NCBI GenBank assembly: GCA_947493335.1
Contig: CANLQO010000002.1
Location: forward strand, 372,001-436,000
Source of the DNA: an uncultured Paracoccaceae bacterium
GTDB lineage: Bacteria; Pseudomonadota; Alphaproteobacteria; Rhodobacterales; Rhodobacteraceae
Length of the DNA stretch: 64,000 nt
Reading direction: 5' to 3'
The notes below the pieces were generated by a model that worked only from the letters and a program-made list of their open reading frames with translations, made no database searches and had not been told where the DNA came from. Each line of letters begins with the position of its first letter. Position 1 is the first letter of the stretch. Both the position numbers and the translations under genes were made by a program. Below are positions 26,305-34,944 of the stretch, in pieces.

Positions 26305-27854
26305 CGTTACTTATTAAGTTCTATTGGTCTTTGTTTTTGCGCCGCCTGCCCGTCATGGCCGTGCTCTTTTTGATGTTTTCGGTTGCGGGTCTGGCGACCG
26401 CCCTGCGTCTTCCACCGACCTATGAAGCCTCGGCAAGACTGATTGTTGAGACCCCTCAAATCCCGGATGAACTTGCTGCCTCGACGGTGCGCATTTCAGC
26501 AACTGAAGAGATCGAGTTCATTCGGCAGCGGCTGTTCACCCGCACCAATCTTTTGGAAATTCAGCAGCGATTCCGGGTGCTTGGCGATACATCAAGCATG
26601 TCTCCAGACCAGATCGTTGGCGTGATGCGGGAACGGACCCGCATCAACAGTTTTCTTGCAGGCACTGGCAGATGGGGCGAGTCCCGACCGACGCTGGTTT
26701 CGGTTCAATTCGAAGCGGATAACGGACAGACCGCTGCCAATGTCGTGAATGAATTTGTGACGCGGATCATTGACGAAAACGTCAGTCTGCGAACCGACAC
26801 GGCAGAGGATACGCTCGACTTTTTTTCGCAGGAAGTGGAACGGCTCAGCGACGAGTTAAACGCGCGGAGTGTCGCAATCTCGGATTTTCAGCGCGAGAAC
26901 AGCGATGCCCTGCCAGGCGATCTGGCTTATCGGCAAAACCGGTTGGCGCTTTTGCAGGAACGCATCGCAACCGCAGAGCGTGAGCGCACGGCACTGGTTG
27001 AACAAAAGGCCCGCATCCAGACCGCGTTTGAGCGCACAGGCGGATTAAGCGCAACGGGCGCTCGCGTACAGCAATCTGATGAAGAACGTCAGTTGGCAGC
27101 TCTGAATGCGCAACTGCGTCAGGCACTCACCGTCTATTCAGAAACCAACCCCAATGTCGTTTCGCTGCGCAACCAAATTGAGCTTTTGGAAGCACAGGTT
27201 GACTCTGCCGCAGCCGAAAGTGGGCAGTCGGCAAACCCGGCCGAGCTGGTACTTGAACTCCAGTTGTCAGAGATCGATTCACGTATTGAGAGCCTCAGCA
27301 ATGAAATTGAGCGCAATCAGATATTGGTGTTTGACGTGGCTGACAGTGTGGCACGGACACCCAACGTCTCGGTGACATTGGACGCATTGCAGCGCGACTA
27401 CGAAAACGTTCGGATGCAGTATGACAACGCCGTCACAAGCCTGTCGCGGGCCAACATGGGTGAGCGGATCGAACTGACAGCACGGGGCCAGCGGATCGTA
27501 TTGATCGAGGCCGCAACAGTTCCAGATGAACCCAGCAGCCCCAATCGCCCCCGTGTGGCGATGATGGGCATCGGACTTGGACTTGGTACTGCCGCTGGGT
27601 TTTTCCTGCTGCTGGAGTTGCTGAACCGCACCATTCGTCGCCCGGCCGAGTTGACGAACGCTTTGGGTATCACGCCAATTGCGACCATCCCGTTTATCGA
27701 AAGCAAAGGCGGTCGGGTTGTTCGCCGGACCATCAAACTGCTTGCGATCCTGGGGACAATTGCCGCCATTTTGGCAGGTATCTATGCCATCGATACGAAC
27801 TACATGCCAATCGAATTGATCGTGCAAAAAGTCATGCGTCGGGTCGGTTTGTGA
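26301..27854 (+). CDS. Wzz/GNVR-type polysaccharide chain-length protein
   Basis: The protein has 517 residues. An N-terminal membrane segment (about 14-36) is followed by a Wzz domain (PPTYEASARLIVETPQIPDE...), a long coiled-coil region (about 165-330) and a proline-rich PDEPSSPNRPR just before another membrane segment (about 418-437). A further hydrophobic segment follows near 478-495. It lacks a fused kinase domain; the kinase is the separate gene that follows. It sits in the inner membrane and sets polymer length together with that kinase. Confidence 0.92.
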   Translation: MTLLIKFYWSLFLRRLPVMAVLFLMFSVAGLATALRLPPTYEASARLIVETPQIPDELAASTVRISATEEIEFIRQRLFTRTNLLEIQQRFRVLGDTSSMSPDQIVGVMRERTRINSFLAGTGRWGESRPTLVSVQFEADNGQTAANVVNEFVTRIIDENVSLRTDTAEDTLDFFSQEVERLSDELNARSVAISDFQRENSDALPGDLAYRQNRLALLQERIATAERERTALVEQKARIQTAFERTGGLSATGARVQQSDEERQLAALNAQLRQALTVYSETNPNVVSLRNQIELLEAQVDSAAAESGQSANPAELVLELQLSEIDSRIESLSNEIERNQILVFDVADSVARTPNVSVTLDALQRDYENVRMQYDNAVTSLSRANMGERIELTARGQRIVLIEAATVPDEPSSPNRPRVAMMGIGLGLGTAAGFFLLLELLNRTIRRPAELTNALGITPIATIPFIESKGGRVVRRTIKLLAILGTIAAILAGIYAIDTNYMPIELIVQKVMRRVGL

Positions 27855-27887
27855 CCTGCCTCGCCCGACGTTAGGAAAGAGAGCCGG

Positions 27888-28712
27888 ATGGAAAAACTGC
27901 AAAAGGCGATCGCAGACGCCCGCAAGTCCAGAAAAGCGCACACCGGTGCGGGCAAGAAAGCATCGCCCTCGCGCGCTCGTTCAACGGCGCCTGACGATTC
28001 CGACGTCTGGGCAGCGTTGCAGCCGATCACGCCGGACGCGCGGCACATGACCCGCAACCGTATCGTGTCCCACAAAGCCGACACAGCCAGTTCCGCTTTT
28101 GACGTGTTGCGCACTAAGGTCCTGCAACAGATGCAGCAAAACGGCTGGAAACGGTTGATGGTCACGTCACCGATGCCAAACTGCGGTAAGACGACATTGG
28201 CCGCTAATCTGGCCTATGGGATTGCAAGACAGGGCGCTAAATCAGCCGTCCTGATGGAGCTCGATCTGCGCAAACCCAATCTTGCAAACGTACTTGGCGA
28301 AAAGCCAAAACACGACATTCGCGATGTCTTGACCGGACATGTGCCATTTCAGGATCAGGCACTCCGGATTGGCAAAACGGTCGCCGTTTCGATGGCCACA
28401 CGCAGTTCTGTCGATCCAACCCGGTATCTGACGTCGGACGAAAGTAACGCCAAGCTCGCAGAGATCGAGGGAACATATGCCCCCGACCTTATGATCTTTG
28501 ACATGCCGCCCCTGTTGGTAAACGACGATGCCCGCTCCTTTTTGCCAAACACAGATTGTGTGCTTTTGGTCGCGCGTGCGGAATCCACCACCAGCAAGCA
28601 GATCGACGTTTGCGAGCGCGAAATTGCAGAACAATCCAACGTTGTCGGAGTTGTCCTGAACCATTGTAAGTTCGCGGACGAAAATCAGGGCTACGGGTAC
28701 GGAAAGTACTAG
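27888..28712 (+). CDS. Bacterial tyrosine kinase (CpsD/CapB type), exopolysaccharide
   Basis: The protein has 274 residues. The P-loop is VTSPMPNCGKTTLAANLAYG with Lys101; it is looser than the usual GEGKST form. Walker A' is LMELDLRKPNL and Walker B MIFDMPPLL. The C-terminus GYGYGKY supplies a short tyrosine cluster (Tyr269, 271, 274) as autophosphorylation sites. It partners the Wzz-type protein encoded 33 bases upstream. Its stop overlaps the convergent rfbA stop by four bases. Confidence 0.9.
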   Translation: MEKLQKAIADARKSRKAHTGAGKKASPSRARSTAPDDSDVWAALQPITPDARHMTRNRIVSHKADTASSAFDVLRTKVLQQMQQNGWKRLMVTSPMPNCGKTTLAANLAYGIARQGAKSAVLMELDLRKPNLANVLGEKPKHDIRDVLTGHVPFQDQALRIGKTVAVSMATRSSVDPTRYLTSDESNAKLAEIEGTYAPDLMIFDMPPLLVNDDARSFLPNTDCVLLVARAESTTSKQIDVCEREIAEQSNVVGVVLNHCKFADENQGYGYGKY

Positions 28713-29578
28713 CGCAGAAGACTGCGCAGATATTCTCCGTAGGTGTTTTTGCCAAAGATGTCGGCCCGTGCGCGCAGCGCCTCTGCGTCGATCCAACCCG
28801 CATCATAGGCGATCTCTTCGGGCGAGCCGGTCTGCAACCCTTGCCGGTCCTGCAAGGTCCGCACAAAATTGCTGGCATCCAGCAAGGACGCGTGGGTCCC
28901 TGTGTCGAGCCAGGCAAAACCCCGACCCATCTTTTCGACCGTGAGCAGACCCGCACTCAGATACATCTCAAGCAGTGTGACGATCTCCAACTCACCCCGT
29001 TCAGAGGGCGTGACCTCGCGCGCCAGTTTGGGTGCGTTTCCATCCAGAAAATAAAGTCCGGTCACGGCGTAAGACGAAGGTGCGACTTTAGGCTTTTCGA
29101 TGATCGCCTTGACAGTTTCGCCTTCGAAATCGACGACACCATAGCGCTCTGGGTCTGACACCCGATAACCAAAGACCGTGCCGCCTTCGGCCACTTTGTC
29201 TGCTTTCATCAAGCTATCCGGCAATCCGTGACCGAAAAAGATGTTGTCGCCAAGCACCATCGCGCTCGGCGCGCCATCCAGAAAATCTTCGGCCAGAATA
29301 TAGGCCTGTGCCAGCCCGTCAGGATTGGGCTGAACGATCCATGTGAGGTTGATGCCCCACTGCGATCCGTCACCCATAAGCCTCTGAAATTGTGCCTGAT
29401 CTTGTGGCGTTGTGATCATCGCTATGTCGCGTATACCGGCCAACATCAGGATGCTCAGCGGGTAAAAGATCATCGGTTTGTCATAGACAGGCAAAAGCTG
29501 TTTTGAGACCGCCAGCGTCATCGGGTAAAGCCGTGTACCCGACCCGCCTGCCAGAATAATGCCCTTGCGATCGGTCAT
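28709..29578 (-). CDS. rfbA: Glucose-1-phosphate thymidylyltransferase
   Basis: The protein has 289 residues and begins [21 protein letters not shown], the nucleotide-binding signature. Further family motifs are LGDNIFFGHG, VDFEGETVKAIIEKP and GFAWLDTGTHASLLDA. It makes dTDP-glucose, the first step to dTDP-L-rhamnose. The start at 29578 forms ATGA with the stop of rfbD; longer frames upstream lack support. It is last in the order rfbC-rfbB-rfbD-rfbA. Confidence 0.97.
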   Translation of the reverse strand: MTDRKGIILAGGSGTRLYPMTLAVSKQLLPVYDKPMIFYPLSILMLAGIRDIAMITTPQDQAQFQRLMGDGSQWGINLTWIVQPNPDGLAQAYILAEDFLDGAPSAMVLGDNIFFGHGLPDSLMKADKVAEGGTVFGYRVSDPERYGVVDFEGETVKAIIEKPKVAPSSYAVTGLYFLDGNAPKLAREVTPSERGELEIVTLLEMYLSAGLLTVEKMGRGFAWLDTGTHASLLDASNFVRTLQDRQGLQTGSPEEIAYDAGWIDAEALRARADIFGKNTYGEYLRSLLR

Positions 29579-30423
29579 GCGCGCGCCTCCAAAACTTTTG
29601 ACACGACCCGCTCTAACGCGGGCTGCCATGTGGGGGGTGTAATGCCAAAAGTGTCCGTCAACGTGGCGCAATCAAGCCTTGAATTTGACGGCCGCTGCGC
29701 CGCTGTTGGATATGCGCTGCTTGGGATGTCTGTGACGGTAACGCGTTGCCCGCTAACCCTAAAGATGGCGCGTGCAAAGTCGGCCCAGCTGACGCTCGGC
29801 TGCCCGCTGAAATGATAAGTCCCGGCTTTTTCGGCGTCTTGCAACTGCCCGGCAATCTCCAGACATGCCGCCGCAATCGCGTCGGCTGGTGTTGGCCCGG
29901 TAATCTGGTCTGACACAACATTCAGCCCGTCCCGCTCTGCACCAAGGCGCAGCATGGTTTTGACGAAATTCGCGCCGTCGGCGGAAAAAACCGCCGCCGT
30001 CCGCAGGATAACGGCCCGACCACCTGCGGCGCGCACGGCAACCTCTCCGGCCAATTTGCTGCGCCCATAAGCGCCAAGCGGGCCGGTTGATGTATCGGGC
30101 GCCCATGGCCTGTCACCGCTGCCGTCAAAGACATAATCGGTCGAGATGTGCACAAAGGGAATGTCCCGCGTCGCACAGACGGACGCCATATGTCCGGGCG
30201 CAGTCCCGTTAATTGCTGTCGCCAGCGCCTCTTCGTCTTCGGCCTGATCAACCGCCGTGTATGCCGCAGCATTGATCACAGCACCGGGCGCAACCTTGGC
30301 GATCAGCTCTGAAATCGGCTCTGGCTCTGCCAAATCAAGCGTCTCGCGCCCGACGCACATCGCGCCCTTCCGGCCGAGCGCCAGCGCCACCTGACCCGAT
30401 TTGCCGAAGACCAGCGTGGTCAT
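29575..30423 (-). CDS. rfbD: dTDP-4-dehydrorhamnose reductase
   Basis: The protein has 282 residues. The N-terminal [13 protein letters not shown] is the NADPH-binding motif, and the extended SDR active site is [12 protein letters not shown] and [11 protein letters not shown] (Tyr and Lys). It catalyses the last step to dTDP-L-rhamnose. The start at 30423 overlaps the rfbB stop (ATGA). Confidence 0.96.
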   Translation of the reverse strand: MTTLVFGKSGQVALALGRKGAMCVGRETLDLAEPEPISELIAKVAPGAVINAAAYTAVDQAEDEEALATAINGTAPGHMASVCATRDIPFVHISTDYVFDGSGDRPWAPDTSTGPLGAYGRSKLAGEVAVRAAGGRAVILRTAAVFSADGANFVKTMLRLGAERDGLNVVSDQITGPTPADAIAAACLEIAGQLQDAEKAGTYHFSGQPSVSWADFARAIFRVSGQRVTVTDIPSSAYPTAAQRPSNSRLDCATLTDTFGITPPTWQPALERVVSKVLEARA

Positions 30424-31457
30424 GTGGTGCCCAGCCGTTCGCCGACACCATCGCGGTCCATCAACCCTTGAAGCCAATCGCCATTGTCCAGATACCACTG
30501 CACCGTCAGCCGAAGACCTTCATCAACCGTCACCGACGGGGTCCAGCCAAGCTCTGTCGCGATTCGGGTGGCATCAATCGCGTAGCGCTGATCATGCCCG
30601 GGCCGGTCCGTCACAAATGTAATCTGATCCGCATAAGGATGATTGGCAGGCCGCAACTCATCGAGAATGGTACAAAGCTTGTCCACAAGGTCGATGTTTT
30701 TGACCTCGTTGAAGCCGCCAATATTATAGGACCGCCCCAGAACGCCCTTGTCCATGGCCAGCAACAAAGCACTGGCATGGTCTTCGACGTACAGCCAATC
30801 GCGAATGTTCTCGCCTTTGCCGTAGACCGGGATCGGTTTGCCACTCAGCGCGTTCAGGATCACCACCGGCACCAGCTTTTCGGGGAATTGGTAGGGTCCG
30901 TAGTTGTTGGAACAATTCGTCACGATCACCGGCAAGCCGTATGTCTCCGCCCAGGCCCGTACAAGATGATCCGACCCCGCCTTGGAGGCCGAATAGGGGC
31001 TGCGCGGATCATAGGGCGTGGTTTCGGTGAAAAGCCCCTCTTCTCCCAATGAGCCAAACACCTCATCGGTTGAGATGTGGTGGAACCGAAAGCCCTCTGG
31101 CTTGCCGCGCGCGGTCCAATAAGCGCGCGCCGCTTCAAGCAGCGTGTAGGTGCCAATCACATTGGTCGAGACAAACTCCCCCGGCCCGTCGATGGACCGG
31201 TCGACATGAGATTCCGCGGCCAGATGCATCACCGCATCGGGTTGATGCGTGGCAAATATCCTGTCCATCGCCGCCCGGTCACGAATATCGGCTTGCTCCA
31301 GCACATACCGGTCGCTCGTCGCCGCCTCGGCCACATTAGCCAGACAGGCGGCATAGGTCAGGCTATCGACATTCACGACTGCATCACCCCGCGCAATCGC
31401 CTGTCGAACGACAGCGGATCCGATGAACCCTGCGCCACCTGTCACCAGAATCTTCAT
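30420..31457 (-). CDS. rfbB: dTDP-glucose 4,6-dehydratase
   Basis: The protein has 345 residues. [18 protein letters not shown] binds NAD. The catalytic motifs are [24 protein letters not shown] and [16 protein letters not shown] (Tyr and Lys of the SDR site). It makes dTDP-4-keto-6-deoxyglucose. The start overlaps the rfbC stop by four bases. Confidence 0.97.
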   Translation of the reverse strand: MKILVTGGAGFIGSAVVRQAIARGDAVVNVDSLTYAACLANVAEAATSDRYVLEQADIRDRAAMDRIFATHQPDAVMHLAAESHVDRSIDGPGEFVSTNVIGTYTLLEAARAYWTARGKPEGFRFHHISTDEVFGSLGEEGLFTETTPYDPRSPYSASKAGSDHLVRAWAETYGLPVIVTNCSNNYGPYQFPEKLVPVVILNALSGKPIPVYGKGENIRDWLYVEDHASALLLAMDKGVLGRSYNIGGFNEVKNIDLVDKLCTILDELRPANHPYADQITFVTDRPGHDQRYAIDATRIATELGWTPSVTVDEGLRLTVQWYLDNGDWLQGLMDRDGVGERLGTT

Positions 31458-32008
31458 GGCTGATACTCAAATGGGCTGTCGAAATCGGCCAGTGTCGGCG
31501 CGGCGCGGTCTTTCTCAGACAGTACCGGCTCACCCTCCAGCGGCCACGCCACCCCGCAACTGTCCCAGCGCACCCCGCCGTCGGCGTCGGGTGCATAGAC
31601 ATCAGAGCATTTGTAGACGATCTCGGTCATTGGCTCGAGCGTGACGAAACCATGCGCGAACCCCTCGGGCACCAGCATCTGCGCGCCGTTCTCATAGCTC
31701 AGAACTTCGCCGACCCATCGCCCGTAAGTGGGGCTGCCCCGGCGAATATCTACGGCCACATCAAACAGCGCGCCACGCCCGCACCGCACCAGCTTGGCCT
31801 GCGCATGGGGCGGTGCCTGAAAATGCAGCCCGCGCAAGGTGCCCGCCGCCTCACTCATTGAGTGATTGTCCTGCACGAAATCATAGGACAACCCGGCCTC
31901 TTCCAACGCGGCCCGCTTCCAGCTTTCACTAAAGAAACCGCGCGCATCCCCGAAACGCTTGGGCGTGATCTTCATGACACCTGGCAATGCGGTCGCTTCG
32001 ATTTTCAC
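31454..32008 (-). CDS. rfbC: dTDP-4-dehydrorhamnose 3,5-epimerase
   Basis: The protein has 184 residues. [29 protein letters not shown] (catalytic His) and [12 protein letters not shown] match the RmlC cupin. I chose the GTG at 32008, whose product begins [16 protein letters not shown] as in typical family members; another GTG ten codons upstream is possible. It is the first gene of the rhamnose operon. Confidence 0.95.
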   Translation of the reverse strand: MKIEATALPGVMKITPKRFGDARGFFSESWKRAALEEAGLSYDFVQDNHSMSEAAGTLRGLHFQAPPHAQAKLVRCGRGALFDVAVDIRRGSPTYGRWVGEVLSYENGAQMLVPEGFAHGFVTLEPMTEIVYKCSDVYAPDADGGVRWDSCGVAWPLEGEPVLSEKDRAAPTLADFDSPFEYQP

Positions 32009-32116
32009 GTGATCAGGTCTCGCTTGTGTCAAATACACGGATGGGAGTGGGTGATTGCGGCTTTTTTTGCAAGTCCGGGCAATCTCCGCCCGACCTGTCG
32101 TGTCCGATCCGCACCA

Positions 32117-32905
32117 CTAATCCGCGTTCCGATATAGGGTCAGCGCAACCAATGCGCCGCTCAGAAAACCGCCCAGATGCGTCTGCCAGGCAAGGTGCCC
32201 TTGCAGCGCCCACCACATCACCACGTTGATCGCCACAAGCAATGCCGCGACCTGTATCACCGGCCACATACCTTCGCGCAAACTGACCCGATCAAGAAAA
32301 TTCCATGCCAGTAGCGCACCCGCCAACCCAAACAGGGCACCAGAGGCGCCCACCATGGGTTGCGGGGTCTGCGCCAGCAGCGCGTAGGCCGCGGCACCGC
32401 CAAGGATTGAGGCTCCGTAAACAACGATAAATCCCCGCCCGGCAACGCGATCCATCACACCGCTGCCCAAACTAAAGAGTGTGAACATGTTCACCACCAG
32501 ATGTCCCGGGCCGCCGTGCAGAAAACCATAGGTGAAAAACATTGTGGCAGGCTGTGCGGCATAGTTTGGACGCCAATCCGCTAACAGGCCGGGCCAGAAG
32601 CCACCGTATTCATAGGCTGTCTGCCGCAGACGCACGACGTCGATCACGCGCCAGTCAGATAGGGTCAGAACCGCTTCAATCAGCGTACAAAGCCCGATCA
32701 GTCCAAAAAGAACCGCCCATTGCTTTGGCGTGCGCCCTGTGTCCGGGTCGGTGTTAGTGGGATCGGTGGAATGCAACACAAGCGCCTTGAAAACTGCGAA
32801 CGCCTGCGACGTTAGGGGCAGGTCGTCACATTGCCAAGCCAATGCGCGCTTGACGGTCCGCCCTGAAATCGGAACACTTGCCACAGAGATAATCACGCTC
32901 AGCAT
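32117..32905 (-). CDS. Rhomboid-family intramembrane serine protease
   Basis: The protein has 262 residues with about six or seven hydrophobic segments. The catalytic Ser188 lies in GASG (186-189) and His243 in HLGGFLSG. The supporting HGGPGHLVVNM supplies His130, His135 and Asn139. It cleaves membrane-anchored proteins within the bilayer. No clear ribosome site precedes the ATG used here, so the first 40 residues are uncertain. It is divergent from the first gene of the T6SS island; a link to T6SS is not shown. Confidence 0.92.
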   Translation of the reverse strand: MLSVIISVASVPISGRTVKRALAWQCDDLPLTSQAFAVFKALVLHSTDPTNTDPDTGRTPKQWAVLFGLIGLCTLIEAVLTLSDWRVIDVVRLRQTAYEYGGFWPGLLADWRPNYAAQPATMFFTYGFLHGGPGHLVVNMFTLFSLGSGVMDRVAGRGFIVVYGASILGGAAAYALLAQTPQPMVGASGALFGLAGALLAWNFLDRVSLREGMWPVIQVAALLVAINVVMWWALQGHLAWQTHLGGFLSGALVALTLYRNAD

Positions 32906-32978
32906 TTAAGGTCGCGCTTTGGATACGCATACCATGCCAGCCACCGGTCCTGCCCGCACTGCGGGCGAGGAAGGGGAA

Positions 32979-33539
32979 ATGACCCGGCCCCCCGCCGTGA
33001 CCATGCGCTATGACACGCTGGCGGACCTTTTTGCCGCCATCCCACAATTGGCCGAACTGACCCGCGACCGCCCCCGCGCCAATGAAGACGCACAGGATGT
33101 TCTGTTTCGCCTGCGCCGTTCGAACACGCCGGAAGAGGCGATCACCTTTACGGCTTTTGCCTTTGTGCCAAAGTTGGCGATCTGGTGGGGCTATGAATGC
33201 TTGCGCTCAATCCCCGAGGTGTTGACGCCACTTGACCGCGAAATGATGGATGGCATTGCCAAATGGATCGGCCAACCCACAATGGAAAACCGCCATGCGC
33301 TGATGCGAGAGGCGCTATGGGCTCAGGAAAAATGCCCAGGTGTGCATCTGGCCCTGGCTGTTGGCTGGTCCGGTGGTTCGATTGCACCCAATGACCCCGC
33401 GCCTGTCCCGCTGCACCGGTGTCCACGTGCGATCAATACGGCCGTGCTCTCGTGTCTGGCGCAGGCCAATATCAGCCGTCGCACGATCTATTTGACGCGG
33501 TTTATGGACGTGGCACAATCGCTCTTCAAAGTGTATTGA
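32979..33539 (+). CDS. Unrecognised cytoplasmic protein, first gene of the T6SS block
   Basis: This is a 186-residue, soluble, mostly helical protein without signal peptide or known catalytic motif. It contains conserved-looking stretches such as RYDTLADLFAAIPQLAELT and AFVPKLAIWWGYECLR. The frame stays open to 32919 (TTG), but the ATG at 32979 is preceded by GAGGAAGGGGA, so I start there. It is 34 bases before tagH on the same strand and is likely part of the T6SS transcript. It may be one of the accessory DUF families seen in alphaproteobacterial T6SS loci; I cannot name it safely. Confidence 0.7.
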   Translation: MTRPPAVTMRYDTLADLFAAIPQLAELTRDRPRANEDAQDVLFRLRRSNTPEEAITFTAFAFVPKLAIWWGYECLRSIPEVLTPLDREMMDGIAKWIGQPTMENRHALMREALWAQEKCPGVHLALAVGWSGGSIAPNDPAPVPLHRCPRAINTAVLSCLAQANISRRTIYLTRFMDVAQSLFKVY

Positions 33540-33573
33540 TCCGTCAACACACATCTGAATCGCCCGGACATCT

Positions 33574-34803
33574 ATGACGCTCACGCTGAAAATCGACAAT
33601 TACGACGCTTTGCAGGACGGCGGCCCGACCTTTGTGACCGTTACCGGCAAGGGGCTGCAAATTGGCCGTTCCACCTCCATGGATTGGACACTGCCCGACC
33701 CAGAACGTCACATCTCCAGTCATCATTTCAGCATCGAATATCGCGACAGCGCCTATTTTCTGGTCGATACCTCGACCAACGGCGTATTTTTGGATGGTCA
33801 GCGGCACCGCATCGAAGGCGCGCACAGGTTGCAATCCGGCGACCGCTTTCAGGTCGGCCATTATTACATCGTCGCCACGGTCGAGGGGGCTGCACCCAAA
33901 CCAACCGGCTTTACGCCAACGGCGGCAGCACCCGCCGCAGCACCCGCGCCAATGGCCGCACCTGTCGACGACAGTGATCCGTGGTCCATGGGTGGGCCCG
34001 CGACGCCGATCAATCCAAACCCGACGCCCAACCGCGATCCATTTGCGGACTTTTCGCAAGACTTTATCGTCAATCCACATGCCCCGGTCGCACCACCACC
34101 TTCGCCCGTGGCCCCAGCGGCGCAACAAGGTTCGGCCTCACCCTTTGGCGCCGCTCCCGGCGCGCCGCCCCCGCAAGCCATGGTGCCGCCCGCTGCACCC
34201 GGACCGGCACAGGCGCAAACCGCGACCGGCAATGTCCTCGCGGCCTTCTGCGAAGGCGCAGGTCTGCCCGCCGGCAGCTATGGCGCTGCTGACGCAGAGG
34301 CGCTCGCGCGCGAACTAGGACGCACAATGCGTGTCGCCAGTCAGGAACTGATGGCGATGCTGCAGGACCGTGCCTCTGCCAAAAAGTTCACGCGTGGCGG
34401 TGAACGCACGATGATGGGCAACACAGAGAACAATCCCCTGAAGTTCCTGCCCGATGCGGCGCAAGCGCTCGAAGTGATGTTCCTTCAGCCCCGCCCCGGC
34501 TTTATGGAAGGCGGCACCGGTATGGATGCCGCCCTGCGCGACGTGCGCACCCACCAGATGGCGGTTTTTGCAGCGATCCAACCCGCATTGATCCAGCTTT
34601 TGTCCGATCTTTCCCCCGAAGCGATTGAAGAAGAGGCGGGCTCTGGCGGGCTTTTGTCTGGTGGCGGCAAGCGGAAAGCGTGGGATACCTTTGTGGAACG
34701 CTGGGATGCCAAGGTCGGCGCTCACGAGAACGGAATGCTTGGTGAATTCCTTCAGCACTTCGCGGAAAGCTATCGGACTGCCGTGCAATCGGCCAAAAGA
34801 TAG
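33574..34803 (+). CDS. tagH: T6SS FHA-domain protein TagH (Fha)
   Basis: The protein has 409 residues. An N-terminal FHA domain (about 5-95) shows the phosphothreonine-binding residues in LQIGRSTSMDWTLPD, ERHISSHHFSI and DTSTNGVFLDG. A Pro/Ala-rich linker (about 105-212) is followed by the TagH C-terminal domain (about 213-400, with GGERTMMGNTENNPLKFL). In the threonine-phosphorylation pathway the FHA protein is phosphorylated by PpkA and promotes T6SS assembly. Kinase and phosphatase are encoded in the same island (55877-59338). Confidence 0.93.
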   Translation: MTLTLKIDNYDALQDGGPTFVTVTGKGLQIGRSTSMDWTLPDPERHISSHHFSIEYRDSAYFLVDTSTNGVFLDGQRHRIEGAHRLQSGDRFQVGHYYIVATVEGAAPKPTGFTPTAAAPAAAPAPMAAPVDDSDPWSMGGPATPINPNPTPNRDPFADFSQDFIVNPHAPVAPPPSPVAPAAQQGSASPFGAAPGAPPPQAMVPPAAPGPAQAQTATGNVLAAFCEGAGLPAGSYGAADAEALARELGRTMRVASQELMAMLQDRASAKKFTRGGERTMMGNTENNPLKFLPDAAQALEVMFLQPRPGFMEGGTGMDAALRDVRTHQMAVFAAIQPALIQLLSDLSPEAIEEEAGSGGLLSGGGKRKAWDTFVERWDAKVGAHENGMLGEFLQHFAESYRTAVQSAKR

Positions 34804-34944
34804 CCTGCAAAATCAATACCATCGCCACACTCATGTCACACTGGTAAGGAATCCCTTGCTTGACCCAGCGTTCACATGACCGCAGTGTGTCACAGTAACT
34901 TTCTGGGCCAGAATGGCTGACCTGACGGGGCAGGTAATACGACG

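Noticed and set aside
32039-32116. Terminator with T tract between rhomboid and rfbC
   Set aside because: The T7 run lies on the wrong side of the GC stem for either strand.
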